Notes: generated from the sequence alone by a model not told the origin. 64,000 bases of DNA from Dermatophilaceae bacterium Sec6.4 (GCA_039636865.1 CP144172.1:1922001-1986000); one strand, 5' to 3'; shown: positions 26,925 through 35,643, counted from the stretch's first letter. A program made the numbers and translations.

Positions 26925-27016
26925 GAGGCCTACCTGACTAACGGGGGTGGTGGCGCCCGCTACGGAGGAATTCCCGGATGGCCTGCGCGGGGCCGAGGAA
27001 GAGAGGACCAGATTTA

Positions 27017-27165
27017 GGAGCGAGTAGTGTTTGTAGTGCTGGGACTCCAGCACGTTCGAACCAAGGCTGGCCGTCCGCTGCTGCCCTTCAGGAGTATCCC
27101 CTCCGATTCGGACACTACGGCGATCACTCGTTGCTCGTCAGGATCACCATGTCCCACACCATCAC
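27017..27165 (+). promoter_or_regulatory. Leader region homologous to the GNAT leader at 36286-36412
   Basis: This stretch matches the reverse complement of about 36270-36412 over about 135 bases. The match includes the exact 16-mer GGCTGGCCGTCCGCTG, the hairpin frame GGAG(N6)CTCC, CGGACAC, GCGATC and TCAGGATC(A/C)CCATGTC at the start codon. The hairpin loop sequences differ while the stem is kept. It may be a shared promoter with 5' regulatory RNA. Confidence 0.65.
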
Positions 27166-27391
27166 CACATCCCCCAACCGTGCACCGGGCTTTTTGCGGT
27201 TCTCGTCATACCGGGCGAGGAGGCGATCGCTCAGGCTGCCGCAGGTCATAACACTCCCCACCGACCCTCCCGGTCTTTCCCCCGCCCCCAACCAAATCCC
27301 GGTAGGCACACCGCGAGTAATCGGGCCATGTCGCAAGGCGCTCACCTATGAGGACTGGATAGGCGGCGCCGCACTTCTGGAGCGCGACTAA
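27149..27391 (+). CDS. Hypothetical 80-residue protein behind the duplicated leader
   Basis: The ATG (27149) and its AGGATCACC upstream correspond to the GNAT start at 36285 (both begin MSH). The rest (ITTSPNRAPGFLRFSSYRAR...TYEDWIGGAALLERD) is not similar to the GNAT protein or to any family recognised. It may be a distinct gene captured behind the leader or a decayed frame. Confidence 0.35.
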   Translation: MSHTITTSPNRAPGFLRFSSYRARRRSLRLPQVITLPTDPPGLSPAPNQIPVGTPRVIGPCRKALTYEDWIGGAALLERD

Positions 27392-27742
27392 CAACCCTCC
27401 CACCGAACGGGTCAACCTCAGGGGAGCAAGACACACCGTGAGCATGGCGCCGACCAGACAATCCGCCCATCTTGTGGAATCCCTACAAAATGCGGAACCC
27501 GGTCCAGATCCGATCGTTTCCGGACCGCCACACCCGCAGCGTCGGCACGCCGGTCAAAGCCGGTCCAGAACGCTGGTCCACAAGTGGCCTGGTTCAGAAC
27601 TTGTCGACAGTGGGACTTCCGGACCAAGGGTGGGGGAGTGGTCTGGTGGTCGGAGCGAGGGGTGACCTTCAGGCAGCGCAGTTGGTTGTCATGTTGATGG
27701 CGGTCATCGATCCCGTGGCGGTTAGGGCTAGGTGTCTGCTTG
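27392..27742. other. Intergenic, nothing recognised
   Basis: About 350 bases with no supported gene on either strand. Confidence 0.4.
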
Positions 27743-28237
27743 TCAGCCGGAACAGTCGGGCACGTTTAGCGGGTAGGGCCCGGCCTTGACAGAAACTGAG
27801 TAGATCGGGGTCAGGTTTTCGACCTGGTATCCACCTTCGGGGACCCAGCCCCAGAATTGCTTCGTCCCGTTGTAACCGGTGCAGAGGTACGCGTCCGCGG
27901 ATTCGTGGAAATGGTTGTCGTAGTGCTGGTTATTGACGATCAGATGGTTGTTGAACTGTTTGTGCAGGTTGTAGATGCCGTAGTTGTAGAAGCGCAGTTC
28001 GACTCCGGAGCCGAATGTTGTCCCTTTGTAGATGCACACGTAACCGCTGCTGCACCCGGGCACAGCCTGTCCAGGCCTGAGGCCGCAGTCACGTCCGATT
28101 GGACAGTTCGGCGGGGACGCTGTTGAGGCCTGCGCGGCTGGCAGAGCAACGCCCATCGCTATTGCGCCGCACGCGATGGTCGCGGCGAGCTTTGGCCGCA
28201 GACGGGAACGCAGTGCCGAGCCTCGTCGATTACGCAT
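27743..28237 (-). CDS. Secreted peptidase-inhibitor/crystallin-like protein (I36 type)
   Basis: The 164-residue protein has an Arg-rich N-terminus and a signal peptide (LAATIACGAIAMGVALPAAQA). The mature part is rich in Cys and aromatic residues: CSSGYVCIYKGTTFGSGVELR, FNNHLIVNNQ, AYLCTGYNGTKQFWGWVPEGG. The 'GYVCxY....F' start and Cys spacing match the beta/gamma-crystallin fold of peptidase inhibitor family I36 and Streptomyces metalloprotease inhibitors. It is probably extracellular. AT-rich DNA with palindromes lies upstream. Confidence 0.7.
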   Translation of the reverse strand: MRNRRGSALRSRLRPKLAATIACGAIAMGVALPAAQASTASPPNCPIGRDCGLRPGQAVPGCSSGYVCIYKGTTFGSGVELRFYNYGIYNLHKQFNNHLIVNNQHYDNHFHESADAYLCTGYNGTKQFWGWVPEGGYQVENLTPIYSVSVKAGPYPLNVPDCSG

Positions 28238-28369
28238 GAAGCCAGACGTTACTACTTTCTATTGGTATACGGGGGCGTGTAGATCTGTTCCGTGCCCGTC
28301 GGTGGACTGCCCTCGGTTCCAGACCCCGGGCGTACCCGATCAGCTGACCACCAACAGCTCCCGCAGTGT

Positions 28370-28507
28370 CTCGTAACTAACAGTGAGTACACGGATCTAC
28401 CCACTGGGTTGCGAGACATAGTTACGAGAATCGTCGGCCCGCAGGATTCCGGGAGTTTGTGTTGGTGGGGGAGTGGCCTACGAGACGCCTCGTAACCCAT
28501 GGGTTAC
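28370..28507. repeat. Cluster of GTAAC/GTTAC inverted repeats
   Basis: CTCGTAACTA (28370-28379) is inverted as TAGTTACGAG (28419-28428). A further CTCGTAAC at 28490 opens the perfect 16-bp palindrome GTAACCCATGGGTTAC (28492-28507). The shared half-site CTCGTAAC and the absence of any gene in 28238-28785 suggest operator or protein-binding sites, or a recombination site. Confidence 0.6.
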
Positions 28508-28785
28508 AAGAGCGTCGAGGTCGCCCACAGAGCGATCTCCGCTCGGTGAACGATCGTGGGATCGGCAAGGGGCGAGATCGGAGACTGTCGATAGAGACGG
28601 CGGTGACTGGCTCGCTGGTTCGAACATTTCGTTGCCCGCCAAGCTCCTGCCGCGACGACGGAACGACTGCCCCACACACGTCGTACGCCTGCAGAGCTGG
28701 AAAACGACGATTAGGGATTGCATATCCCGGCCCAGGAGCTACGTGACCGAGGTACTCCGCAGTCCGATGGACAACATTCGTGAGC

Positions 28786-29334
28786 TCACTCTGTCCTCGC
28801 GTTCAGGGAGTTGGCGGCCGCACGCAGGAGAAAGGCGAACATCACCAGAACCGCCCCGGTGAACCATCCACCCAGCGCGACGGGAGCGGGCACCCACACC
28901 AGGAGGATGACACCAGGCAGGACCAGAGCTGCCGCCAGGTAAGCGAACATTCTCATGCCGTACAGGAAGACAAACGGGAGGTAGTGAGCACCAACGACCA
29001 TCATGCTGGCTGGAAAGAACAGTTCGTCGCGCCCTGCCAGCAGGGCCACGACCACCACGAAGCCGATGGGTACGGTGAACGCGATCTGCATCGCTAGCGC
29101 CGCCATTGGATGTCCGGTTGGCAGCGATGCTGAACGCCCAGTAAGTCGGATGCTGAGCCACGTGAGCGGGAAAATTAGTGTTCCGCCGAGGAAGAGCACG
29201 GCCACGGCGCCCTCGGTGGAGACCCACGTCGTTGTTGCAGCTGCCGATAGCCACACCACCGCAGATACCAGTTGGCCATAAAAACCTCCGGTATAGAGGC
29301 GCCGTACTTCACCTTGCGCTTCGGCTATGAGCAT
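28786..29334 (-). CDS. DUF7010-like membrane protein 1
   Basis: The 182-residue protein has five to six membrane helices and opens with a short polar stretch and GGFYGQLVSAVVWLSAA. The membrane-protein plan (tiny cytoplasmic N-terminus, GG...W motif, YLPFVFLYGMRMF near the fourth helix) resembles DUF7010, and a second relative is at 43004-43600 (ADTRGGSAFLLAGAVFWLTGA). The function is unknown. It appears monocistronic. Confidence 0.65.
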   Translation of the reverse strand: MLIAEAQGEVRRLYTGGFYGQLVSAVVWLSAAATTTWVSTEGAVAVLFLGGTLIFPLTWLSIRLTGRSASLPTGHPMAALAMQIAFTVPIGFVVVVALLAGRDELFFPASMMVVGAHYLPFVFLYGMRMFAYLAAALVLPGVILLVWVPAPVALGGWFTGAVLVMFAFLLRAAANSLNARTE

Positions 29335-29541
29335 TCTTGGTCTTCCTCATCCAGCACAGTTGTTGAAATTCCTTCAAGATCGTGGCTGGTTCGTATGCCG
29401 CGTCCAGTCGTAGTGCGGTGATGGGCTCGACGACCGCCCTACGGAGATCGTGAGTCAATAGGTCGTGTTGGCCATAGGTCGGTGATCTGGTGTGGGAAAA
29501 ATTCACCGTCGGGCCACCAGTCGGTGCCGAAGTACCATCCT

Positions 29542-29573
29542 CTTGCGATCACGTTCGTAATCGTGATCGCAAG
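29542..29573. terminator. Perfect 12-bp inverted repeat
   Basis: CTTGCGATCACG and CGTGATCGCAAG with an 8-base loop lie about 95 bases beyond the stop of the minus-strand DUF4177 gene. It may be a terminator for that gene or an operator upstream of the DUF7010 gene; no T run follows on either strand. Confidence 0.5.
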
Positions 29574-29667
29574 CAAGGTCAGGACCCAGGACCTACCCGT
29601 AGTCCGTTGGCAAAGGTGTCGTGTGGAAGTCCGCGACAGGCCACCGGTACGTGGTGTGGAGCGTGCT

Positions 29668-29850
29668 CTATTCGGCGTCGCGCTCCAAGATGACCAGGAC
29701 CTCAGAGCTCATGCTCTTCCAAGTGCTGCTGACGACATGCCAGCCGTCGGCGGCATTGCTATTGAGTGCTGCCTCCAAGCTCTGCGGGTCGAAGCTTCCT
29801 GTGAAGCGGCGGCCTTTCTCAATGTGTACCTTGTACTGCTTGCCGGTCAT
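29668..29850 (-). CDS. DUF4177-like small protein
   Basis: The 60-residue protein MTGKQYKVHIEKGRRFTGSF... ends with LEAALNSNAADGWHVVSST and a last strand VLVILERD. This matches the DUF4177 pattern (YKV...LE..LN..A.DGW.VV...), a small beta-alpha-beta fold of unknown function, frequent in stress clusters. The small membrane protein gene (30012-30230) lies upstream on the same strand. Confidence 0.7.
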   Translation of the reverse strand: MTGKQYKVHIEKGRRFTGSFDPQSLEAALNSNAADGWHVVSSTWKSMSSEVLVILERDAE

Positions 29851-30011
29851 TTCAGATCTCCCATGGTTGTTGTGTTTGACGCATCCTGCATTCCTGGTGG
29901 TCTGTTCGTGTCGCGCTGGGCGCCGGGCAGATGTGAAGCTCCAACTGGCTCGTGTCCCGGCTACTCGAGCGAAGCGGGCACCGCACCACCGCCCATGGGG
30001 TCGTCCTTTTG

Positions 30012-30230
30012 TCAGCTCCGACCTCGGTCCAGGATGCGCCGACGCCCGGACTCCAGTACGGCGCTGGACAAGGTGAAGCCTCCGATGAGTACAAAGAGTA
30101 AGTAAATAGAGTTGCCACTGGTTTTATTTACGACTACGGCTGCGAGCATCGTCGCGATCCACACGAAGGACATTTGCAAGATCAGTCGACCGTAGGCGGC
30201 ACTCAGCTGCTCCCGGCTCCAATCGGTCAT
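30012..30230 (-). CDS. 72-residue two-helix membrane protein
   Basis: MTDWSREQLSAAYGRLILQM opens the protein. Two hydrophobic helices (FVWIATMLAAVVV and IYLLFVLIGGFTLSSAVL) follow, with an Arg-rich end (GRRRILDRG). No family is recognised. It lies 51 bases upstream of the IS3 element's left end on the same strand. The insertion may have separated it from its promoter. Confidence 0.5.
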   Translation of the reverse strand: MTDWSREQLSAAYGRLILQMSFVWIATMLAAVVVNKTSGNSIYLLFVLIGGFTLSSAVLESGRRRILDRGRS

Positions 30231-30310
30231 CAGGTTGTCCCTCCCACTCACTGCAGTGTCTTTCAGCGTTCCTGAAGCCCTGAATCGCCCCGGCATGTCC
30301 GGACACTCTG

Positions 30311-31177
30311 TTAAACGGTCAGCTCAGCTGGTTGCTGGGCTGTGAATTGAGCGTAGTGGGCGGCTTCTAATTCGGCTGGTGGGATGTCGCCGCAGTACTC
30401 GTACAAGCGCCGGTGGTTGAACCAGTCGACCCATTCCGCAGTCGCGATTTCGACGTCGTCGGCGCCTTTCCAGGGCTTGCGGGGTTTGATGAGCTCAGTT
30501 TTGTACAGCCCGTTGATTGATTCTGCCAGAGCGTTGTCGTACGAATCGCCGGTGGTGCCAATAGATCCCGCGACACCGGCGTCAGTAAGAGCTTCACCGA
30601 ACCGGATAGAGGTGTACTGCGACCCGCGATCGTTGTGATGGATAAGGTTGGTGAAATCGGCTGTGCCGTAACGGTTTCGGGTCCAAACAGCCTGCTCGAA
30701 CGCGTGCAACACGAAGTCGGTGGTCATCGAGGTGGACACCGACCAGCCCACGATCCGGCGGGCGTAGGCATCGATGACGAACGCGACGTACACCCACCCC
30801 GACCACGTCGAAACGTAGGTGAAATCGGCAACCCACAGGGTGTCTGGTGCCAACGGCTCGAAGCGCCGCTTGACCAAATCCTGCGGCCGCGCAGCGTGCG
30901 GGTCAGCGACCGTGGTGCGTTTAACTTTCCCGCGGACCGCGCCGACCAGGCCCTCACCGCGCATAAGGCGTTCCACGGTGCACCGGGCAACGTGGGTCCC
31001 TTCACGGTTGAGAGTCAACCAGACCTTCCGGGCCCCGTACACCCCGAAATTCTGCGCGTGGACCCGGCGGATCTCGTTGATCAACAAAGCATCCCGCACT
31101 TCCCAGTCGTGGGCGGGACGGTTGACGTGCTCGTAATACGTTGATGGGGCGATCTTCCATCCGTGCTCGCTCAGCAC
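30311..31177 (-). CDS. IS3-family transposase OrfB (integrase core)
   Basis: The 288 residues have the DDE integrase core: LWVADFTYVSTWSGW, IHHNDRGSQYTS and SYDNALAESINGLYKTE, ending WVDWFNHRRLYEYCGDIPPAE. The frame is open upstream of 31177 into orfA (...RLIVDFIRAHADRCEPG), so the functional OrfAB is probably made by -1 frameshifting near the TTTTC run (minus strand, 31288-31293). The HTH_21 region (IRRVHAQNFGVYGARKVW) is intact. No inactivating change was seen. Confidence 0.93.
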   Translation of the reverse strand: MLSEHGWKIAPSTYYEHVNRPAHDWEVRDALLINEIRRVHAQNFGVYGARKVWLTLNREGTHVARCTVERLMRGEGLVGAVRGKVKRTTVADPHAARPQDLVKRRFEPLAPDTLWVADFTYVSTWSGWVYVAFVIDAYARRIVGWSVSTSMTTDFVLHAFEQAVWTRNRYGTADFTNLIHHNDRGSQYTSIRFGEALTDAGVAGSIGTTGDSYDNALAESINGLYKTELIKPRKPWKGADDVEIATAEWVDWFNHRRLYEYCGDIPPAELEAAHYAQFTAQQPAELTV

Positions 31178-31254
31178 GGTGCAGATCGGCTCGACACCCC
31201 ACCGCAGACCACCGGGCTCACACCTATCGGCGTGAGCCCGGATGAAATCTACGA

Positions 31255-31617
31255 TCAGCCGTGTGGCCGGTCGAGCTCGGCCGCGAAGAAAACCGACGCG
31301 GCTTTCAAGATCCCGTTGGCCCGTTTCAGCTCCGCGACCTCCCGGCGCAGGTCCCGCACCTGCGCCGACTCCGTCGGCGCACCCACCTCCGCACTAGCGG
31401 CTTGGGCTTCGGCCCGGCGTATCCACCGCCGCAACGTCTCGGCCGACGTCACCCCCAGCAACGGCGCGACCCGCTTGATCGCACCCCATTCAGACTCCGT
31501 CGATGGCCGCTCCGCGACCATCCGCACCGCCCGCGCCTTCAACTCCGCAGGGTACCGACTCGACGTATTTCCTGGCATAACTCCAACCTTCCCAAGGTTC
31601 AGAGTGTCCGGACACAC
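31255..31617 (-). CDS. IS3-family transposase OrfA
   Basis: The true start is probably MPGNTSSRYPAELKARAVRM. The helix-turn-helix (GAIKRVAPLLGVTSAETLRR then WIRRAE) and leucine-zipper-like coiled coil (VRDLRREVAELKRANGILKA) bind the IS ends and dimerise. The longer frame starts inside the terminal repeat. It ends at 31255, overlapping the upstream extension of orfB in the -1 frame. Confidence 0.88.
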   Translation of the reverse strand: MCPDTLNLGKVGVMPGNTSSRYPAELKARAVRMVAERPSTESEWGAIKRVAPLLGVTSAETLRRWIRRAEAQAASAEVGAPTESAQVRDLRREVAELKRANGILKAASVFFAAELDRPHG

Positions 31618-31898
31618 CGGGGCGATTCACCCACAGCGGGCGCCAGGGCCGAAAGCCCCTCCCACCCCACCATCTGCTGTTCCCTCCGGACGTCCCGCCA
31701 TTTGTCGACCTCGGCCCTACGAAGTCCGAAATCCTGTGCACGGCGCCGTTCTGCGTACCGGTCATTGATCGGCTGCAGATATTGCTGTACGCCGGGATCC
31801 AACTCGTTGCCCCAGGCTCACACGGCCTCATGGTGGGGCGCCCAGGAGGAAGATACGAGGGGCGATAACCCGGATCAGGAGTTGGTCAACTACTAGGG

Positions 31899-32099
31899 AT
31901 TCGGATACGCACCCTGGACGGCGAGATGGTCATCATGCGCAACGGGCTGATCCAACAGGTAATCAACCTGTCACGAGACTGGGCGCGAGCCGTGGTGGAT
32001 GTACCCGTGCCCACCTCGGTCGGGGTGCCCCTCGCGACGCAGTCGCTGCACCAGGACGGCCAAGCCATCTTCGCCGACCTGGTACTGCGGCTTTGGTGA
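31899..32099 (+). pseudogene. Fragment of an MscS-type mechanosensitive channel
   Basis: The 66-residue frame without start (a stop precedes it) reads IRIRTLDGEMVIMRNGLIQQ then VINLSRDWARAVVDVPVPTS. The pattern RTLDGE....RNG.I..V.N.S..WARAV.DV.V is the beta-domain of MscS-family channels. Membrane helices and the C-terminal part are absent. It is a relic flanked by non-coding DNA. Confidence 0.7.
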
Positions 32100-32310
32100 T
32101 ATGCGGGTACGGTGGCAGATTGCTGGGAAACCAGCCAGCCTGGACCCGGGTATGCCGCGCATGCCGCGCCCGGCCGAGTGATTACTCGTAGCCAGGCATC
32201 GGGGGACAGGCCTGCTCAGCGGTCACGATGATCGCAATAAGAGGCGTGCGTGGCCCTTGCACTGTGTGACCCGCCGTTCAGGGTTGATCTTGAGCGCAAG
32301 GAGCGTGTTG

Positions 32311-32562
32311 ATGACTATCACCGCCCAGGACGTGTACAGCACACTCAGACCCCGCCTCGGCTGCCCGCCGCTTGGAGCACACGACATCGATCGGGTCGTG
32401 CGGGTCCTGAATGCTCATTGCGCGTCCACCGGCACGGTAAGGATTCCGATTGACGTGGAACTGTCCAACGACGGCCAAGATGCCGCTGGAGCGCACCCAC
32501 CGCTGCTACGCGGTGCCGAGTACTGCATGGATGGATCGGCAAACGGGGGGACACCGACATGA
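32311..32562 (+). CDS. Hypothetical 83-residue protein coupled to ELRRR member 3
   Basis: The start MTITAQDVYSTLRPRLG at 32311 has AAGGAG upstream. The residues after it (DIDRVVRVLNAHCASTGTVR then IPIDVELS) suggest a small alpha/beta fold. No family is recognised. The stop overlaps the next ATG by 4 bases, so the two products are probably made together. Confidence 0.5.
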   Translation: MTITAQDVYSTLRPRLGCPPLGAHDIDRVVRVLNAHCASTGTVRIPIDVELSNDGQDAAGAHPPLLRGAEYCMDGSANGGTPT

Positions 32563-32801
32563 GCGCAGTGGCACGTCCTGCAATCCGGGATCTCATCGGT
32601 CAACTCGCGCGCATCGAGGACATCCTGCGTGTCACCCCGACCCACGTCACCGGCAGGCGCTCGAGCGAGCCGAGCCCGGTAATGGCCGCTTTGTTAATCA
32701 CTGAGCAGGACATCATCAAAGAGTTGCGCCGACCCGGGCGACCCGGGCATCTCCCTGCGGGGCGACCCGGGTATCTCCCTGGCCTCGCCGACGGCCCGTA
32801 A
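32559..32801 (+). CDS. 80-residue helical protein, 'ELRRR' family member 3
   Basis: The N-terminal AIRDLIGQLARIEDILRV and C-terminal LLITEQDIIKELRRPGR match the two helices of the proteins at 1005-1211 and 24437-24682. The tail RPGRPGHLPAGRPGYLPG is encoded by a direct repeat (about 24 bp, twice). The function is unknown. It overlaps the preceding gene by 4 bases. Confidence 0.6.
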   Translation: MSAVARPAIRDLIGQLARIEDILRVTPTHVTGRRSSEPSPVMAALLITEQDIIKELRRPGRPGHLPAGRPGYLPGLADGP

Positions 32802-32834
32802 AGGGTCCGCAACCGGGTTCTGTTCATGCTTCGG

Positions 32835-33728
32835 TCACTGCAGGACAGCGACGGGGCAGTGCGCGCCGCGGACGAGGCTGTGGCTGACTGAGCCCAGGAC
32901 CAGACCAGTGAAGGCGCCACGGCCGCGTGAGCCCAGGACGAGTAGTTGCGCGTGACGCGTGGCGTCCAGGAGGGCGTCGATCGGTTGACTGTTGTACACC
33001 TGTCCGGTGATCTCGACGTTCGGGAAGTCTGCCCGCACACCGGCCACGGTCTCGTTGACGAGATCGACAGCGTGCTGGGCGAGCAGCGGCCAGTCTTGGA
33101 TATCTGTGGCAAGTGGGGCGGTGATGCCCGGGTTGTCTGGGGCGGCCCAGGCGTGCACCACGCTCACTGTGGTGTGCCGCAAGGCGGCGGCTTCGGTGAC
33201 GGCAAACCGCACGGCCCGCTGGGCGGGTTTAGACCCGTCTACGCCGACGACAACGGGGTCACCGGGCTTGACTGGGCCCTGCTCGGTGTCGCGCGGTCGG
33301 ACGACCACCACTGGTGGTGCCACTTTCCCGAGTACTTGGGTGGCGGTGGAGCCCAGCAGCAGGCCGGTGAAACCGCCGCGGCCCCGGGAGCCCACGACGA
33401 CCAGGTCGGCGGACTTGGCTTCAATGATGAGCGCCATAGCCGCAGATTGGCCGACGTGTACCTTAGTCTCGATCTGCAGCTGAGGGTGCAGTTGCCGCAG
33501 CGGCTCAGTGGCAGCCGTGAGCAGGTCCGCGGTCAAGTCCTCCCAATCGACCATCGCCAAGGTCGACGCGTCAGGAAAAGCGGGTGGGTACATCGGCATC
33601 ACAGCGTAGATCACCCGTAGCCGGGTGTTGCGGCGCGTGGCTGCTGATGCGGCCCACCGCGCGGCGTCTTCGCTCGTAGCCGAACCGTCGACTCCCACTA
33701 CAACTGCTGGTGAACTGTCCACTGTCAT
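32835..33728 (-). CDS. Universal stress protein, two tandem USP domains
   Basis: The 297-residue protein has two UspA domains. Domain 1 starts AVVVGVDGSATSEDAARWA and ends GSRGRGGFTGLLLGSTATQV; domain 2 starts VVVGVDGSKPAQRAVRFA and ends GSRGRGAFTGLVLGSVSHSL. The G..G(9)G[ST] nucleotide-binding motif is kept in both, so ATP binding is likely. Proteins of this size are typical of actinobacterial dormancy and hypoxia responses. GAGGAG fits a GTG start at 33722 better than the ATG at 33728. Confidence 0.93.
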   Translation of the reverse strand: MTVDSSPAVVVGVDGSATSEDAARWAASAATRRNTRLRVIYAVMPMYPPAFPDASTLAMVDWEDLTADLLTAATEPLRQLHPQLQIETKVHVGQSAAMALIIEAKSADLVVVGSRGRGGFTGLLLGSTATQVLGKVAPPVVVVRPRDTEQGPVKPGDPVVVGVDGSKPAQRAVRFAVTEAAALRHTTVSVVHAWAAPDNPGITAPLATDIQDWPLLAQHAVDLVNETVAGVRADFPNVEITGQVYNSQPIDALLDATRHAQLLVLGSRGRGAFTGLVLGSVSHSLVRGAHCPVAVLQ

Positions 33729-33763
33729 CTCCTCATCGTGGTCGCCGGACTTCTCCCGCGGGG

Positions 33764-35143
33764 TCAGTCAGTCGGTGTCTTGTGTGTGGGGCCGACCGAC
33801 CCGGCCGGGTAGTCCTGCAGTGGTGCTCCGCCGGCGGCCCAGGCCCCCAGGATTGGTTCCATCACGCGCCACGCCTCTTCGGCCTCATCCCCGCGTAGGG
33901 ACAATGTGGGGTCACCGGCGAACACGGCGGCCAACAGGTGAGCGTAGGTAGGCAGGTCGGGAGGTGCGAACTGGGCACCGAGGGTTGCCGGTGCGAGCTC
34001 GAAGGGGCGTCCGGCGGCGCTGACGTTGACCTCGATGGCGATCGAGTCTGGGTCGAGGGAGAGCCTGAGCACGTTCGGATGAGCGGGGCGGTTGGCCCCG
34101 AACGTCAAATGGGGAACTTCCCGGAAGGTAATAGCGATTTCACGGCGGTTCTGTGCGAGGGCCTTTCCCGCCCGTAGGGTGAACGGCACCCCGGACCACC
34201 GCCAGTTGTCCACGGTCAGCGTGACCTCGGCGAAAGTCTCAGTCCCTCGGTCTGGGTCGACACCGGGCTCGTCGGCGTATGACGGAAGCGCACGGCCGTC
34301 CACCATCCCAGCGGTGTAGCGCCCGCGCCGGGTTCGTTCATCCATCTGACCGGAGGTGGGTGGGTGAGTAGCGCGCAGAACCTCGGCCTTGCGGTCGCGC
34401 AGATCTCGTTCACCCAGCGATGTGGGCGGTTCCATCGCTATGAGGCACAGCAGCTGCAGTAGGTGGTTCTGGAGCATGTCACGTAGTGCGCCGGCCGAAT
34501 CGTAGTAACCGGCGCGGTCCTCCAGGGCCAGGGTTTCCTCCCAAATAATGTCTACCCGCTCGACGTGTCCGGCGTGCCAGATCGGTTCGAAGATGCGATT
34601 GGCGAAGCGCAATCCCAGCAGATCCAGGACGCTCTGCATGGTCAGGAAATGATCGACGCGGAAGACGGCATCCTCCGGTAGCAGCGCGTCCACCAGTTGG
34701 TTGAGCCGCCGAGCCCCTGCGAGGTCGGTACCGAAGGGTTTTTCCACCACCAGCCGGCTGCCTGCAGGTAGGCCGACCTCGCTCAGCGCGGTGATCGTGG
34801 CCGCGAACAGCGTGTGGGGCAGGGCCAGATAGATGATGAGCGGTCCGTCGGCGCGCTGCATGAGCGGACGCAGCTCAGCAGCGCAGCCGACGTCGGCAAC
34901 CGCATAGCGCAACCGGGAACACAGCGCCGCCCGGTCGACGGGGTCGAGGTGAGCGGCATGCTCCTGCAGCGCGGCGGCGGCCACCTGACGGAACGCGTCA
35001 TCGTCACCATCGCGCCGTCCGACCGCGACAACCGAAACGTCCAGGGGCAATAACTCGTCACGTTGTAGGTGGGCCAGTGCTGGTAGTAGAAATCGTCGCG
35101 TCAGATCCCCGTGCGCGCCGAGCAGCAAGAAGGTGGATGTCAT
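33764..35143 (-). CDS. zwf: Glucose-6-phosphate 1-dehydrogenase paralogue
   Basis: The 459-residue protein has the NADP-binding LLGAHGDLTRRFLLPAL and C-terminal G6PD domains (VEKPFGTDL, RFANRIFEPIW, AGYYDSAGALRDMLQNH, PFTLRAGKAL). It should oxidise glucose-6-phosphate to 6-phosphogluconolactone. The substrate motif RIDHYLGKE is altered to RVDHFLTMQ: the Asp-His pair is kept, but the usual Gly-Lys-Glu is Thr-Met-Gln, so the Lys that contacts the phosphate is missing. Such short variants are known next to stress genes. GGAGG precedes the ATG at 35143, which overlaps the upstream frame by 4 bases. Confidence 0.82.
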   Translation of the reverse strand: MTSTFLLLGAHGDLTRRFLLPALAHLQRDELLPLDVSVVAVGRRDGDDDAFRQVAAAALQEHAAHLDPVDRAALCSRLRYAVADVGCAAELRPLMQRADGPLIIYLALPHTLFAATITALSEVGLPAGSRLVVEKPFGTDLAGARRLNQLVDALLPEDAVFRVDHFLTMQSVLDLLGLRFANRIFEPIWHAGHVERVDIIWEETLALEDRAGYYDSAGALRDMLQNHLLQLLCLIAMEPPTSLGERDLRDRKAEVLRATHPPTSGQMDERTRRGRYTAGMVDGRALPSYADEPGVDPDRGTETFAEVTLTVDNWRWSGVPFTLRAGKALAQNRREIAITFREVPHLTFGANRPAHPNVLRLSLDPDSIAIEVNVSAAGRPFELAPATLGAQFAPPDLPTYAHLLAAVFAGDPTLSLRGDEAEEAWRVMEPILGAWAAGGAPLQDYPAGSVGPTHKTPTD

Positions 35144-35373
35144 CGCTGTACCTCCATAGGTTGCTGCTCACTGGCGAGCGTGGGAGATGCGCCTTCTCTG
35201 GCCCGGATAAGGCGCAACGTCCCGGTCAAGGATCGCGCCGAACACGTGGGGGAGTGGCTGCGCGGTGCGCACAGCCACTCGATGGCGCCGCGGGAGGAGA
35301 CCAGTGCTGTTGTCTCACCGTCGGCGAGCAACACGTGATCCTTGATCGGGGGAAATCCGTGTGCCGTGTTCAC
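35140..35373 (-). pseudogene. N-terminal stub of a GH15 (glucoamylase/trehalase-like) enzyme
   Basis: The 77-residue frame reads HGFPPIKDHVLLADGETTAL then VSSRGAIEWLCAPR. This is the opening of bacterial GH15 family proteins (FPPIxDYxLLSDxETTALVxxxGxVEWLCxPR), which are about 600 residues. The rest is lost. A GTG start with GAGGAG upstream and a 4-base overlap with the G6PDH start are preserved. The stub may survive because it drives translation of the G6PDH gene. Confidence 0.7.
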
Positions 35374-35643
35374 CTGAGTCTCCTCGTGCTGACGTCGTTG
35401 GCCACCTCAGATCTGCCGAGCGGGCGTCGGTTGTGAGCAAGGCCCCATCTCAGTGGCTGGGGCAATTGTGAATTCGTGGGTGGCCGTCATGCCGGGGGCC
35501 GTCCAGGTCGGCGCGCGGTGGGGCCGATCGGCAGCCGTGCCCCGCACGTGGTCGCTGCCCGCACGCCGGTGCGGTACGAGCAGCGATGGCCGCGACCTGG
35601 GTGGGAAAAACCTCAGCTGCTGGTCTCGCCTGCGGGGGCTGGT

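Larger units (their letters stand above)
30281..31629 (-). mobile_element. IS3-family insertion sequence (1,349 bp)
   Basis: The left end TGAATCGCCCCGG(CA)TGTCC... (30281-30310) and right end are inverted copies of 30 bp differing at two central bases. The outer bases TG...CA are typical of IS3. CCC is present on both flanks (30278-30280 and 31630-31632), a 3-bp target duplication. Two overlapping-type reading frames, orfA and orfB, are encoded on the minus strand. Confidence 0.9.

Noticed and set aside
29482..30105. Plus-strand 207-codon frame.
   Set aside because: It is antisense to the DUF4177 and membrane-protein genes and lacks a domain.
31633..31802. Minus-strand frame (LDPGVQQYLQPINDRYAERR) right of the IS3 element, possibly interrupted by it.
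   Set aside because: Joining across the insertion gives an Arg-rich frame that overlaps the 72-residue membrane gene; not convincing as a real protein.
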